Assembly (NCBI RefSeq): GCF_024529975.1
Contig: NZ_AP024897.1
Location: 1,984,001-2,048,000 of the forward strand
From: Vibrio quintilis
GTDB taxonomy: Bacteria > Pseudomonadota > Gammaproteobacteria > Enterobacterales > Vibrionaceae
Direction of reading: 5' to 3'
Length of the DNA stretch: 64,000 bases
The notes beneath the pieces are model-generated. The model did not search any database. It was given only the letters and a program-made list of their open reading frames with translations, and had not been told where the DNA came from. The translations under genes were made by a program, and so were the position numbers. This document shows positions 9,234-18,253 of the stretch, piece by piece. Every line of letters starts with the position of its first letter. Positions within the stretch are counted from its first letter, which is position 1.

Positions 9234-9710
9234 ATGCCAACAACTAAAATCCGCTTTGCCCGTACTGAAGATCTTGTCCAGCTGGAAAAGATGATGTACG
9301 ACCTTCATGATGAGCATCATATTGCCTGTCCTGAGCATTTTAAAACAGCGCAGGAAGTGCTGCAGGAAAAGCAGATTAATGATTATCTGGATTCTCCGGA
9401 AGCATTGATATTTATTGCCTGTCATGAAAATATCATCGTCGGGTTTATTACCGGTCATTTTGCAGAATTGATCTCGATGGTCAGTAAGCCGGTATTAATG
9501 GGCAGTATTGATGAGTTGTTTGTTTCTCCGGCATTTCGCTCCCGGGGTATCGGCCGGAAATTACTGGATCGCCTGATTCGTGAGTTTGAAGATTATGGCA
9601 TTGAGCAGATATTCGTTGAAGTCTGGGCATTTAATCAATCTGCTCAAAAATTGTATCAGCAACTGGGTTTTGACCACCATATTCACTGGCTGAGAAAATC
9701 TGTTAAATAA
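9234..9710 (+). CDS. GNAT family N-acetyltransferase
   Basis: About 158 residues, one complete GNAT domain. The acetyl-CoA loop is SPAFRSRGIGRKLLDRLI (around residues 98-115), followed by the VEVWAFNQSAQKLYQQLGF segment typical of motif B. I prefer ATG 9234 to the in-frame TTG at 9225; neither has a strong ribosome binding site. The substrate cannot be told from sequence. The stop is followed four bases later by a MITE-like repeat. Confidence 0.85.
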   Translation: MPTTKIRFARTEDLVQLEKMMYDLHDEHHIACPEHFKTAQEVLQEKQINDYLDSPEALIFIACHENIIVGFITGHFAELISMVSKPVLMGSIDELFVSPAFRSRGIGRKLLDRLIREFEDYGIEQIFVEVWAFNQSAQKLYQQLGFDHHIHWLRKSVK

Positions 9711-9713
9711 TAT

Positions 9714-9978
9714 TATACCCAAGCAACCTTAAGATGCAGGATTCAGCGTGTAGCCGCAAGGTACAGTTCAAGGAAAGGGAATGCAGGAATGTACCCACCT
9801 TTCAAATTCTCTTGACGCAGAAATGAACCTGTTAATGAGCTCCCGAAGGGCGGGGTTAATTGGCGCCTGTTCTGCGAGACTGGTTTTCAACGTAGAATGA
9901 CTATGGCTACAAATCAGTGCCTTGCTCAGAAACCAATCCATTCTCGCTGAACATGCATCTTGAGGTCACTTGGATATA
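9714..9978. repeat. 265-bp MITE-like element, full-length copy 1
   Basis: Begins TATACCCAAGCAACC and ends with a degenerate TTGGATATA. It carries no gene. Its sequence matches the reverse complement of the element at 43081-43346 over nearly the whole length, including the blocks GGAAAGGGAATGCAGGAATG and TTTCAACGTAGAATGACTAT. The ends form imperfect terminal inverted repeats of about 30 bases. Small open frames overlapping it are not believed to be genes. Confidence 0.85.
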
Positions 9979-10351
9979 TACCTCAATAAATTTCCTGTCG
10001 GTGTTAAGTCAAATTTATGTGTTTTTTTATTTTAATTTCTATAAATACAGTTCATCGGTTTTCTCAATATTAAAATATGACAGTATTTTTTCTTTTTATT
10101 TGAAAGGAAATTGTATATATTGATTTGGACTGGAAGTGATATTAAATGCCAGTCGATTAAAATTCACGACTCAAAATTAATTATAGTTGTTTATTGAGCT
10201 TAATTGTTTATAAATGGTTGTACTTATAATGATGGGTGTTAATTGTTGAAATAAATGATGTGTTTGTTATCTTGGAATTCAATTATATACCTGTAATTGA
10301 ATTCCATGAAATACTCTGTTTGTCATTTATTCTTATAAAGGAGTCAGTTGT
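9979..10351. other. AT-rich leader region of the expansin gene
   Basis: About 370 very AT-rich bases with no credible gene. It presumably contains the expansin promoter and holds one strong inverted repeat at 10274-10305, listed separately. Confidence 0.5.
10274..10305. promoter_or_regulatory. Perfect 12-bp inverted repeat upstream of the expansin gene
   Basis: GGAATTCAATTA and TAATTGAATTCC are exact reverse complements separated by eight bases, and they end 46 bases before the expansin ATG. The symmetry and position fit an operator for a dimeric repressor or an mRNA hairpin in the 5' leader. No regulator is identified. Confidence 0.55.
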
Positions 10352-11035
10352 ATGAATATGGCACTAAGAAAAATTATACCGGCTTTAATTTTTATTCCGG
10401 CAACACTATTTGGTCAGGTTGCACTGGCAGATACTTCCGAACACTATGGTGAAGGCACTTTTTACGGCTACGGTGGCGGAGGTAACTGTAGCTTTCCTAA
10501 AGACGATTCAATTTTAACTGTCGCGATGAATGCGGTTGATTATGATGGTTCTGCTGCTTGTGGTGCAGTGATTGAAGTGACCAGTGAAAATACCGGTGCC
10601 AGTGTGATTGTCCGGGTTGATGACCAGTGTCCTGAGTGTAAAAAAGGTGACCTGGATCTTGACCAGAAAGCATTTGCTAAAATTGATAGTATTCCTGAAG
10701 GACGTATCCCTGTGAAATGGCATTATATTGCCAATAATCAGGCTGGGGATATGAAATTATATTTCAAAGAAGGCTCAAGTCAGTGGTGGACGGCTGTTCA
10801 GGTTCGTGATCATATGTACCCGATAACCAAAGTTGAATATCGCCGGAGTGGTGATAACCAATATATTAATTTACCTCGTAAACCATATAACTATTTTCTG
10901 GCAGAAAGAGGATTTGGTGTCGGGCCATATGATTTCCGGATTACAGATTTTTACGGGCAGGTTGTTGAAGTCAGTAATATTCCATTTAAAGTGACGACAG
11001 AAATTGACACGGGTGTTCAGTTTCCTGAAAAATAA
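10352..11035 (+). CDS. Secreted bacterial expansin (EXLX1-like)
   Basis: 227 residues: a signal peptide ending around ALA-26, then a double-psi beta-barrel D1 domain (about 30-128) and a CBM63-like D2 domain (about 130-227). The D2 sequence GSSQWWTAVQVRDHMYPI, Tyr179 and the terminal GVQFPE closely follow Bacillus subtilis EXLX1. Trp145, Trp146 and Tyr179 match its cellulose-binding face, and Asp102 matches the D1 aspartate needed for wall loosening. Four extra cysteines in D1 may form disulfides. Expansins loosen plant walls without hydrolysis. GGAGT precedes ATG 10352. Expansins are uncommon in vibrios, so acquisition by transfer is possible. Confidence 0.88.
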   Translation: MNMALRKIIPALIFIPATLFGQVALADTSEHYGEGTFYGYGGGGNCSFPKDDSILTVAMNAVDYDGSAACGAVIEVTSENTGASVIVRVDDQCPECKKGDLDLDQKAFAKIDSIPEGRIPVKWHYIANNQAGDMKLYFKEGSSQWWTAVQVRDHMYPITKVEYRRSGDNQYINLPRKPYNYFLAERGFGVGPYDFRITDFYGQVVEVSNIPFKVTTEIDTGVQFPEK

Positions 11036-11083
11036 TCTGTTTTAAACAGAATGTTATTATTTAAAATGAATTGTTTATATGAA

Positions 11084-11108
11084 CTAAAGAGGCTTTTAGC
11101 CTCTTTAG
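11084..11108. terminator. Hairpin between convergent genes
   Basis: CTAAAGAGGC and GCCTCTTTAG form a perfect 10-bp stem with a TTTTA loop, 49 bases after the expansin stop and before the convergent phosphatase gene. No clear T-run follows on either strand, so termination efficiency is uncertain. Confidence 0.55.
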
Positions 11109-11121
11109 CTGGTGTGCTTTA

Positions 11122-11161
11122 TATACCCAAGCAACCTGCATCTTCAGGTTGTTTGGGTATA
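11122..11161. repeat. 40-bp solo palindrome of the TATACCCAA family, copy 2
   Basis: Same structure as the copy at 8081: TATACCCAA...TTGGGTATA with AACCTGCATCTTCAGGTT in the centre. It abuts the 3' end of the Cof-type phosphatase gene. Confidence 0.88.
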
Positions 11162-11162
11162 T

Positions 11163-11969
11163 TCAGATAAAAACCAGTTTTTCAATCCCTTCGGCAACCC
11201 CATGATTATCATTTGTTGTGGTGATGTAATCAGCAATGGCTTTTGTTTGCGGCATTGCATTACCCATTGCGACGCCCATACCGGCAAACTCTATCATATG
11301 GTGATCATTTTCAGCGTCACCAAAGCAAATCACCTGTTCAGCAGGAATATTAAAATGCTGTGCAACCATTTTGATTCCCAAACCCTTATTACTGAGTGGA
11401 TTGAGGAACTCAAGAAAATGAGGGGCACTTTGCACAATCGTGAACTGCTCATACAGATGGTCAGGTAATCTGGAAATTGCCTGGGCCAGCTTGCCGGGTT
11501 CATCAACCATCATGGCTTTAATCATGGGATGATTTTCTTCAAGAGAAGTAAAGTCAGTTTCATGCACCTCAATGCCGTTAATTGTGGCTTCAAGCTGGGT
11601 GTAGGTTGTTTCTTTGGGAGTGATAAGCCCCAGTTCCTGACTGAAAGCATGAGTATTCACATTCAGGTCCTCAGCCAAAGCTGCGATTTGTTTGACATCT
11701 GATGCTGTCACAACCTGTTGGTGAATGGTTTTGCCTGTGGCGACATTCTTCACAATGGAACCATTATAGCAAACGACAAAGTCATCTTCGCTGCAAAGCG
11801 CCAGTTGTTCCAGATAAGGAACCATCCCTTCCAGGGGCCTGCCTGATGCCAGTACAATTTTTATTCCGCGGGATTTTGCTTCATGCAGGACTGCAATTGT
11901 TTCCGGTGAGATTTGTTTTTTGCTGTTCAGCAATGTGCCGTCCAGATCTAATCCAATAAGTTTATACAT
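11163..11969 (-). CDS. yidA: Cof-type HAD phosphatase (YidA-like)
   Basis: 268 residues, the normal length. HAD motifs are in order: DLDGTLL (residues 8-14, nucleophile and acid/base aspartates), SGRP, a lysine in the NKGLGIK segment, and GDAENDHHMIE for the magnesium site. The C2B-type cap lies between. E. coli YidA hydrolyses sugar phosphates such as erythrose 4-phosphate and glucose 1-phosphate; paralogues in this family overlap in activity, so the symbol is a best match rather than certain. Confidence 0.85.
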   Translation of the reverse strand: MYKLIGLDLDGTLLNSKKQISPETIAVLHEAKSRGIKIVLASGRPLEGMVPYLEQLALCSEDDFVVCYNGSIVKNVATGKTIHQQVVTASDVKQIAALAEDLNVNTHAFSQELGLITPKETTYTQLEATINGIEVHETDFTSLEENHPMIKAMMVDEPGKLAQAISRLPDHLYEQFTIVQSAPHFLEFLNPLSNKGLGIKMVAQHFNIPAEQVICFGDAENDHHMIEFAGMGVAMGNAMPQTKAIADYITTTNDNHGVAEGIEKLVFI

Positions 11970-12133
11970 GGGAATTACCGCTGCTGTGTTTCAAGGTCAA
12001 CCGGCCTTAAAAGTTGTTGAATTGCGTATGAGAATATCATCACACCTTATCAATTAGCACTAAATTGAACCAGATATTTATGACTTACAGATGAAACTAC
12101 GGGTTTCATTTGACCTGAGGTGGCGCTTCTATT

Positions 12134-12850
12134 ATGGTCTGCGACCAGTGTTCTCTCTCCAGTGTTATTCGGATGACCAGCTTGTATAAAATTAACGAAA
12201 TATTCCAGACCATTCAGGGTGAAGGCGTTTTTACCGGTGTGCCTTCTGTTTTCATTCGTTTACAGGGGTGTCCCGTCGGCTGTGCGTGGTGTGATACGAA
12301 ACAAACCTGGGAGACAGATGAAGCTGACCGGCGTGAATTTCAGGATGTGATTATGAAAACGCAGGATAGCCCGGCATGGTGCGAAATGACACCTGAAGAA
12401 ATCGTGAAGCGTTATCAGGAGCAGGGGTATACGGCAAAGCATATTGTGATCACCGGTGGGGAGCCATGTATCTATGATCTGACTGCTTTATCCTGTGCCT
12501 TTGAGCATGTTGGTTGCCGGTGTCAGATAGAAACCAGTGGTACTTCTGAAATCAAAGCTTCAGAGAACACATGGGTGACCGTTTCTCCTAAAATAGGAAT
12601 GAAAGGTAAGTTACCGGTATTGACCAGCGCATTGCTGAGAGCAAATGAAATTAAACATCCGGTTGGGACGCTCAAGGATATTGAGCAACTGGATACTTTG
12701 TTAAAACAGGCTCGGATACCTGAGGAAACAATCATAGCTCTGCAACCGATTAGCCAAAAGCAGCGTGCAACTGAATTATGTATTCAGGTGTGTACAGAAC
12801 GAAACTGGCGTTTATCGATTCAGACACATAAGTATCTGAGTATTGCATGA
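12134..12850 (+). CDS. queE: 7-carboxy-7-deazaguanine synthase
   Basis: Radical SAM enzyme that rearranges 6-carboxytetrahydropterin to 7-carboxy-7-deazaguanine in queuosine and preQ1 synthesis. The cluster-binding cysteines are in CPVGCAWC (residues 46-53), preceded by the family signature [16 protein letters not shown] and a C-terminal [12 protein letters not shown] are also typical. The family start corresponds to ATG 12173, which has no ribosome binding site; ATG 12134 has GAGGTGG about ten bases upstream, so I list the longer form but the first 13 residues may not be translated. It ends just before queC and is probably cotranscribed. Confidence 0.93.
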   Translation: MVCDQCSLSSVIRMTSLYKINEIFQTIQGEGVFTGVPSVFIRLQGCPVGCAWCDTKQTWETDEADRREFQDVIMKTQDSPAWCEMTPEEIVKRYQEQGYTAKHIVITGGEPCIYDLTALSCAFEHVGCRCQIETSGTSEIKASENTWVTVSPKIGMKGKLPVLTSALLRANEIKHPVGTLKDIEQLDTLLKQARIPEETIIALQPISQKQRATELCIQVCTERNWRLSIQTHKYLSIA

Positions 12851-12860
12851 GGGTATTAAC

Positions 12861-13556
12861 ATGACGAAAGCAGTCGTCGTATTTAGTGGCGGGCAAGACT
12901 CGACAACTTGTCTTGTTGAAGCACTTCAGAATTATGATGAAGTACACGCAATCACATTTGATTACGGACAAAGGCACCGGCAGGAAATCGAAGTCGCGCA
13001 GGCATTAGCAAAAAAACTGAAGGTCACCGCGCATAAAATTATCGATGCCAGTGTCCTGAATGAACTGGCTATCAGCTCACTGACCAGAGACGATATCCCG
13101 GTTTCAAATGAATTGCAGGAAAATGGTTTACCAAATTCATTTGTGCCTGGCCGGAATATTTTGTTTCTGACTTTAGCCGGGATTTATGCTTATCAGATTG
13201 GCGCCAGTGCGATTATTACCGGTGTGTGTGAAACTGACTTTTCGGGATATCCTGACTGCCGGAATGACTTTGTCAAAGCGATGAATCACGCTTTGGTTCA
13301 GGGGATGGAGCGTGATCTGTTGGTGGTGACGCCGCTGATGTGGCTGGATAAAGCAGAAACATGGGCAATGGCTGATCATTATGGTGCTTTGTCGCTTGTC
13401 AGAGAAAATACACTGACTTGCTATAACGGGATTGTTGGTGATGGTTGTGGTGAATGTCCGTCATGTCAGCTCAGAAAAGCCGGACTGGATACCTATAACG
13501 GGAATAAGGCTGAAATCTTGAAATCATACCTTGATAAACAGCGGTCAGTCGTCTGA
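12861..13556 (+). CDS. queC: 7-cyano-7-deazaguanine synthase
   Basis: 231 residues. ATP-dependent conversion of 7-carboxy-7-deazaguanine to preQ0, the step after QueE. The PP-loop SGGQDSTT lies at residues 9-16, and the C-terminal zinc site is C-x8-CGECPSC. ATG 12861 is chosen because TGAGGG sits seven bases before it and the protein then starts [11 protein letters not shown] as expected; an upstream in-frame ATG at 12843 overlaps queE. A good terminator follows. Confidence 0.95.
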   Translation: MTKAVVVFSGGQDSTTCLVEALQNYDEVHAITFDYGQRHRQEIEVAQALAKKLKVTAHKIIDASVLNELAISSLTRDDIPVSNELQENGLPNSFVPGRNILFLTLAGIYAYQIGASAIITGVCETDFSGYPDCRNDFVKAMNHALVQGMERDLLVVTPLMWLDKAETWAMADHYGALSLVRENTLTCYNGIVGDGCGECPSCQLRKAGLDTYNGNKAEILKSYLDKQRSVV

Positions 13557-13583
13557 TTTACGCCACTGTCCCCATCTTCCTGA

Positions 13584-13624
13584 CAAAGAACTCATGCATC
13601 TGACGTGAGTTCTTTGTTTTATTT
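13584..13624 (+). terminator. Terminator of queE-queC
   Basis: CAAAGAACTCA pairs with TGAGTTCTTTG (13584-13594 with 13606-13616) and is followed by TTTT and a T-rich stretch, 28 bases after the queC stop. Confidence 0.85.
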
Positions 13625-13826
13625 TTTACGGTAATTTTTGTATGTATTTTGGTCCGGAAAAATAAATCATGCATCCGGATGCTTTTGTTTATACAGACAT
13701 TTTCATACTTTGTGTATAAGTGTCAAATTAATCACCGAATTCGTCCTCATTTTCTGGTCTATCACTATTAGCTTGGACTACCATAGACTTGTGGAAGAAT
13801 ATGTTCTGTAAGAGTAAAGAGGCTTT

Positions 13827-15383
13827 ATGTCAGTCAAATGCATGAATTTTTTATTCGATAAGCAAGGTGAGGTACTGTCTTCTTACAAAGATACAGATAT
13901 ACACGACTATTCTGACCGGATAGGCAACCTTTATTTCCGGTCGCCCAATGAAGCAACAACCTTCCGGAGTGAACATTTTTACGCGATGGTTAAACGCCAT
14001 GGCAAACTGGAATTATCCACGGTGATCGGACAGCATGTCTGGTCTGGTTATTTGGTAACCTTGTCCTCACTGTCTGAGACTGAGCCTTCAGATAATGTAT
14101 TACTCTCTCTCCGGCGGGTTTCAGGTTCAGAACATAAAACAAAGAAAGACCATCACAACGTCATGTCTTTGAGCCCTTCAGCCACTTATCACCTTGATTT
14201 AAAACTTAATACCATCCAGAACGTTTCCCCGAATATTGTCACGCTGCTCGGTTTCTCTCAGGAAGATATTTTTGGCAGACCAGATTGGTTGATTCAGCAG
14301 ATTCACCCGGATGATCAGGTGAAATACAAGGAATACCTCAACACCTGTCGTGAATGTCTGAATGATAAGTTCTGTGGCACGGAATATCGGTTTTGTAACC
14401 AGCAGGGAGAGTATATCTGGCTGGCAGACCGGGCCCGGGTAATGTTTGACCCCGAAACTCAGAAGCCTGTCGGACTGATTGGTTGTCTGATAGATATTTC
14501 AGAAATCATGAAGTTATACAATCAGCTGGTTTCATTGACTGCGGTCGCACCCGGCATGATCTATCAATATGAGCGCGTAGATGACGGGCAAATATGTTTT
14601 TCTTATATGAGTCCTCAGGTGCAGACTTTGTTTGGCAAGACCGCGGAAGAGATTAAAAAAGACACCCGGCTATTATTCAATGCCGTCCATCCGGCTGACA
14701 GAAAACGGGTTTACCGGAGTATTGTCAAAGCGGAGAAAGGGCAAAAAGAGTGGAAGTGCGAATTCAGGGTATTAAATCATGGCGAAGTCCGCTGGCTGTA
14801 TGGCCACTCAGTACCGGTGACAAAAAATAAAGTGCGGCAGTTATGGTCTGGTCTTTTGATTGATATTTCCGATAAGAAATCGCTGGAATTTAAACTCAAA
14901 CGGGAATCGACCACCGACCCGCTGACAGGGCTGTTCAATCGCCGCTTTTTTATGAGCATGCTGATGGAAACTTTCGAAGCAGGCATCAAGCAAATGCCGG
15001 TCAGTATTCTGGCGATTGATTTTGATCATTTCAAACAGATCAATGACAGATATGGGCATGATGTCGGTGATCAGGTGCTGAAACAGGTTGCCTCTGGCAT
15101 GAAACAGAATCTCAGAAAAACCGATACGCTGGCCCGGATTGGAGGAGAGGAGTTCAGTGTGATTCTGCCGGCAACAAATTATACTGATGCAATGAAAATC
15201 GGTGAAAAACTGCGCCAGTATGTTAGCCAGCAGCTGATTTCTTATCAGGATTACCGTATCCAAATGACAATCACGATTGGTGTTGCTTCATCTGACGGGC
15301 ACTTAAATCAGAAGGATTTATTAATCCGGGCCGATCGGGCTTTATATAAAGGAAAGTCATCCGGAAGAAACCGGGTGATGTGA
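13827..15383 (+). CDS. Diguanylate cyclase with two PAS domains
   Basis: 518 residues. An unassigned N-terminal region (1-110) is followed by PAS 1 (about 115-230, ending LIGCLIDISE), PAS 2 with PAC (about 235-355, ending SGLLIDISDKK), and a GGDEF domain (about 360-518). The active-site loop is GGEEF near residue 439, and the RxxD inhibitory site (RKTD) sits exactly five residues before it, so product inhibition by c-di-GMP is expected. No membrane segment is seen; it is a soluble sensor, presumably of a ligand or redox signal. No EAL or other partner is adjacent. Confidence 0.92.
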   Translation: MSVKCMNFLFDKQGEVLSSYKDTDIHDYSDRIGNLYFRSPNEATTFRSEHFYAMVKRHGKLELSTVIGQHVWSGYLVTLSSLSETEPSDNVLLSLRRVSGSEHKTKKDHHNVMSLSPSATYHLDLKLNTIQNVSPNIVTLLGFSQEDIFGRPDWLIQQIHPDDQVKYKEYLNTCRECLNDKFCGTEYRFCNQQGEYIWLADRARVMFDPETQKPVGLIGCLIDISEIMKLYNQLVSLTAVAPGMIYQYERVDDGQICFSYMSPQVQTLFGKTAEEIKKDTRLLFNAVHPADRKRVYRSIVKAEKGQKEWKCEFRVLNHGEVRWLYGHSVPVTKNKVRQLWSGLLIDISDKKSLEFKLKRESTTDPLTGLFNRRFFMSMLMETFEAGIKQMPVSILAIDFDHFKQINDRYGHDVGDQVLKQVASGMKQNLRKTDTLARIGGEEFSVILPATNYTDAMKIGEKLRQYVSQQLISYQDYRIQMTITIGVASSDGHLNQKDLLIRADRALYKGKSSGRNRVM

Positions 15384-15611
15384 CTTGCTGAATTGATTCC
15401 TTTTTAATTCGTTTTTATCAGATTTGTGTCTTACTACACAATGATGTGACCGCTCTTTAAATTGCAATTGTACAATGTTTTATATTTATATATAATACAT
15501 TGTATTATTGATTTATCTCAGTAATACATTAAAAAGCAATAATTTATATATAAAAAACTGGCTCATCATGTGAAATTGAATGAGCAGTATTTGAGTTAGC
15601 AGGGTATGACA

Positions 15612-16214
15612 ATGAAGAATAAACATTTAACAAAAATGATGGTGGCTGCGGGAGTGCTGGCTGCATCAAATGCATCTGCGATGGAACAGCGGATCATGCC
15701 ATTTTTTTCTGCAGGTGTTGGTGGTGGTGGTGATGTTCTGATTAAGCATGAATATTTTAACGGTTCCACGATGGAGACCGAAGAGGTCAGTGCAGGTTCC
15801 GGAATCTCTATTACGGGTGGAATGGATTTTCCGCTGAATAAATTTGCACTTCTGAGAGGAAGTGTAACATATAAAAATGATTTTCTGGCTGAAGTGGAAG
15901 GGGATGTTAATTTTTCCCGGGTTCCGTTTGAGTTGTCTTTAATGCTTGGTAATCCCCGCCATAAAGTTGGTGCCGGGCTCGCGTATCATCATAATGTCCG
16001 TCTGCGCTGCCGGGTCGATCACGTATGTAACACAACTTATCACTTTGATGACCAGGTTGGCTTTACGGCGCAATACGAATTCAGAACAATGGGTATATGG
16101 GGTGAAATGTCGGCATTTGGCATTAAATATACCGATATTGATTACAAAGAAAAAATGACCGGACAAGAAGTAGACGGGAGTGGCTTTGACCTTTATATGT
16201 CGATGTTCTTTTAA
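15612..16214 (+). CDS. Small outer-membrane beta-barrel protein
   Basis: About 200 residues. A signal peptide (to roughly ASNASA) is followed by alternating hydrophobic beta strands and a terminal phenylalanine, as expected for a barrel inserted by BAM. One cysteine pair, CRVDHVC, may close a loop. Specific function is not recognised. ATG 15612 is preferred because AGGG lies about seven bases upstream; the ATG at 15606 is too close. It sits alone, convergent with the GH16 gene and separated from it by a terminator. Confidence 0.75.
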   Translation: MKNKHLTKMMVAAGVLAASNASAMEQRIMPFFSAGVGGGGDVLIKHEYFNGSTMETEEVSAGSGISITGGMDFPLNKFALLRGSVTYKNDFLAEVEGDVNFSRVPFELSLMLGNPRHKVGAGLAYHHNVRLRCRVDHVCNTTYHFDDQVGFTAQYEFRTMGIWGEMSAFGIKYTDIDYKEKMTGQEVDGSGFDLYMSMFF

Positions 16215-16253
16215 CCGGATACTTACCTGAGTGACCTGAATATGAAGATCAGT

Positions 16254-16292
16254 AAAAAGAACAGCCGGTAAATGCCTGCGCTGTTCTTTTTT
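16254..16292. terminator. Bidirectional terminator between barrel protein and GH16 gene
   Basis: AAAAAGAACAGC pairs with GCTGTTCTTTTT across a 14-base loop. The T-run on the + strand and the mirror A-run mean it can serve both converging genes. Confidence 0.85.
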
Positions 16293-16324
16293 ATCATCGG
16301 GTTTATCTCACAGGATATGACTGA

Positions 16325-17515
16325 TTAAAGTTTTTTAATTTTCCACCAGTTCAGATTAAAGCCACCGGTCTGGGCATAGATACCAAAGTTATAAGTTCCG
16401 GCATCGATATGGACATGCTGTGATAAGGTTTTCCATGATTGCCATCCGCCAGTTGAGCCAATATCCAGATAGCCAAGAACGGTTGCTCCTGAGCTGTGAT
16501 CAAGAGACAAGCGGGCACCACCATTTGCACTGGATACGCGGTATTCAATCTGATAATCGCCTGTTGCAGGAATTTTTATGTTATTGAAGGCCATCCAGTC
16601 ACCGGTATCGATCCAGCCAACATTTTTACCACCACCGGTATCTGACGTACTTTCAGTCGCAACACCATTCATTGAACTGTAGTCTTCAGCCTGAATGGTT
16701 TTTGAAAAACTACTGCTGTTGCTACTGCTGCCGGTATGAGAACTGCTGGTGTTGTCTTTATCCTGATAGACCCGGACATAGTCAACATACATTTTGGCCG
16801 GCATTTTACTGTCGTCAATAGTAAATCCTGGCCAGTTACCACCGACTGCCATATTTAGTAAGATGAAGAATTGTTTATGGAATTCATCCGTGCCATTAAT
16901 ATTGTCCAGTATACTTGCGACGTGATACATGGTGCCATCAACATACCAGCGAATTTCGCTTTTATCCCACTCAACCGTATAGGTGTGATATTTTGTGACA
17001 TCAATATTAAAGCTGTGACCGGTATAATTTGCATATTGGTCTGCCTGCCAGTGAATGGTGCCATGAGTCTGACTTTCAGAGTTCACGTGCTCCATAATGT
17101 CAATTTCACCACAGTAAGGCCAGCTGACGGAATCGATATTACTGCCAAGCATCCAGAATGCAGGCCATAAACCAGAGCCGTTTGGCAGCTTAATTCTGGC
17201 TTCAATTTTTCCGTACTTAAATGATTGTAACCCCTGGGTTTTCATGCGGGCAGATGTATATTTAAACCCGTGTGAACTCTCTTTCTTTGCTGTAATAACC
17301 AGATTGCCGTTTTCTACTGAAGCATTTTCTTTCTGATAATATTCCAGCTCATTGTTTCCCCATCCTGAAGAGCCATTTCCTGTTTCAAATACCCAGTCAG
17401 AACTAATACTGTTTGTGAATTCATCGTGCCAGACAAGCTGCCAGTTGGCACTCATTGCTTGTTGTGAAAAAAGGGCACAGCCGGCTAACGCTAATGTTGT
17501 ATTTAATTTTTTCAT
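16325..17515 (-). CDS. Secreted GH16 endo-beta-glucanase with CBM6
   Basis: 396 residues: signal peptide 1-23, GH16 catalytic domain about 24-252, a serine-rich linker (about 256-272), and a CBM6-like module (about 275-394). The catalytic motif GEIDIMEH places the nucleophile at Glu137 and the acid/base at Glu142. The extra residue in the motif and the NNELEYY segment fit laminarinase-type (beta-1,3-glucanase) GH16 enzymes. CBM6 modules bind beta-glucans or xylan. It is exported, presumably to digest algal laminarin or plant glucans. The gene stands alone behind an AT-rich promoter region. Confidence 0.93.
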   Translation of the reverse strand: MKKLNTTLALAGCALFSQQAMSANWQLVWHDEFTNSISSDWVFETGNGSSGWGNNELEYYQKENASVENGNLVITAKKESSHGFKYTSARMKTQGLQSFKYGKIEARIKLPNGSGLWPAFWMLGSNIDSVSWPYCGEIDIMEHVNSESQTHGTIHWQADQYANYTGHSFNIDVTKYHTYTVEWDKSEIRWYVDGTMYHVASILDNINGTDEFHKQFFILLNMAVGGNWPGFTIDDSKMPAKMYVDYVRVYQDKDNTSSSHTGSSSNSSSFSKTIQAEDYSSMNGVATESTSDTGGGKNVGWIDTGDWMAFNNIKIPATGDYQIEYRVSSANGGARLSLDHSSGATVLGYLDIGSTGGWQSWKTLSQHVHIDAGTYNFGIYAQTGGFNLNWWKIKKL

Positions 17516-17724
17516 AGAAGTCTCTCAATATAATGGTTATAAGAAAATTAAGACCGTCATAGTTGATTTATTATAAAAATCAAATCACATCAACGAATTG
17601 TTTTGATTTTGCTTGTGTATATCGCAATTATAATATTAATAACATTTATTTAATTAAAATTGGCATTGTTATCTGGATAGATATATCATTAATTTTCGCT
17701 TTTTATTTGATGATGAATTTTTAA

Positions 17725-18228
17725 ATGAAAGTTACACTTATTAAAATTGATTATAAATCAAGAACAGTTTTGGAAAACTTATTTCCATATTACATTTATG
17801 ATATGTCCGAATTTATGGGGTGGGAGCCGACGAAAGAAGGTCATTATGATACCTATGATTCATCGAAACTCGATGTCTATTGGGATTCTGATGATCATGT
17901 GCCTTATTTCATTATGGCAGATGATGAATTGGCAGGTTTTGTTCTGATCCGTAAATATCCTGAGAGTTTATCTATTTATGATATTTCACAATATTTTATC
18001 TTGCGTAAGTTTAAACGGCAGGGCGTCGGTAAACAGGCGCTGAAACAGATTGTTAAATTATATCCGGGGCAATGGCAAATACGTGTTTTGCTTGAAAATA
18101 CGGGGGCTCTGAAGTTCTGGCTGTCGGCCGTTTCAGATGTGGTTGGTGAGCAATATCAATTAGAAGAAGATATTGATGTGGATTTAAAAATGAACTTTAT
18201 CCGCTTTAAAACAAACAAAGATGTATGA
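17725..18228 (+). CDS. GNAT family N-acetyltransferase
   Basis: 167 residues. The N-terminal half has the YYIYDMSEFMGWEPTKEGHY segment seen in uncharacterised single-domain GNATs, and the acetyl-CoA loop is RKFKRQGVGKQALKQI near residue 99. It has no clear operon partner. The stop codon lies inside a terminator stem shared with the convergent Hsp70 operon. The substrate is unknown. Confidence 0.82.
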   Translation: MKVTLIKIDYKSRTVLENLFPYYIYDMSEFMGWEPTKEGHYDTYDSSKLDVYWDSDDHVPYFIMADDELAGFVLIRKYPESLSIYDISQYFILRKFKRQGVGKQALKQIVKLYPGQWQIRVLLENTGALKFWLSAVSDVVGEQYQLEEDIDVDLKMNFIRFKTNKDV

Positions 18229-18250
18229 TGGCATCTCTGTTTGTTTTAAA
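18205..18250. terminator. Bidirectional terminator between GNAT and Hsp70 operon
   Basis: A long stem pairs TTTAAAACAAACA and AGATG on the left with CATCT and TGTTTGTTTTAAA on the right, with one mismatch and an eight-base loop. A- and T-rich arms make it usable from both sides. It includes the last codons of the GNAT gene. Confidence 0.85.
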
Positions 18251-18253
18251 CGG

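Noticed and set aside
9917..10123. 68-codon plus-strand frame crossing the end of the MITE-like repeat
   Set aside because: It is AT-rich, starts inside the repeat and has no ribosome binding site.
12040..12133. Possible preQ1 riboswitch before queE
   Set aside because: Only a short ATGAAAC/GTTTCAT hairpin is present; the preQ1 aptamer core is not visible.
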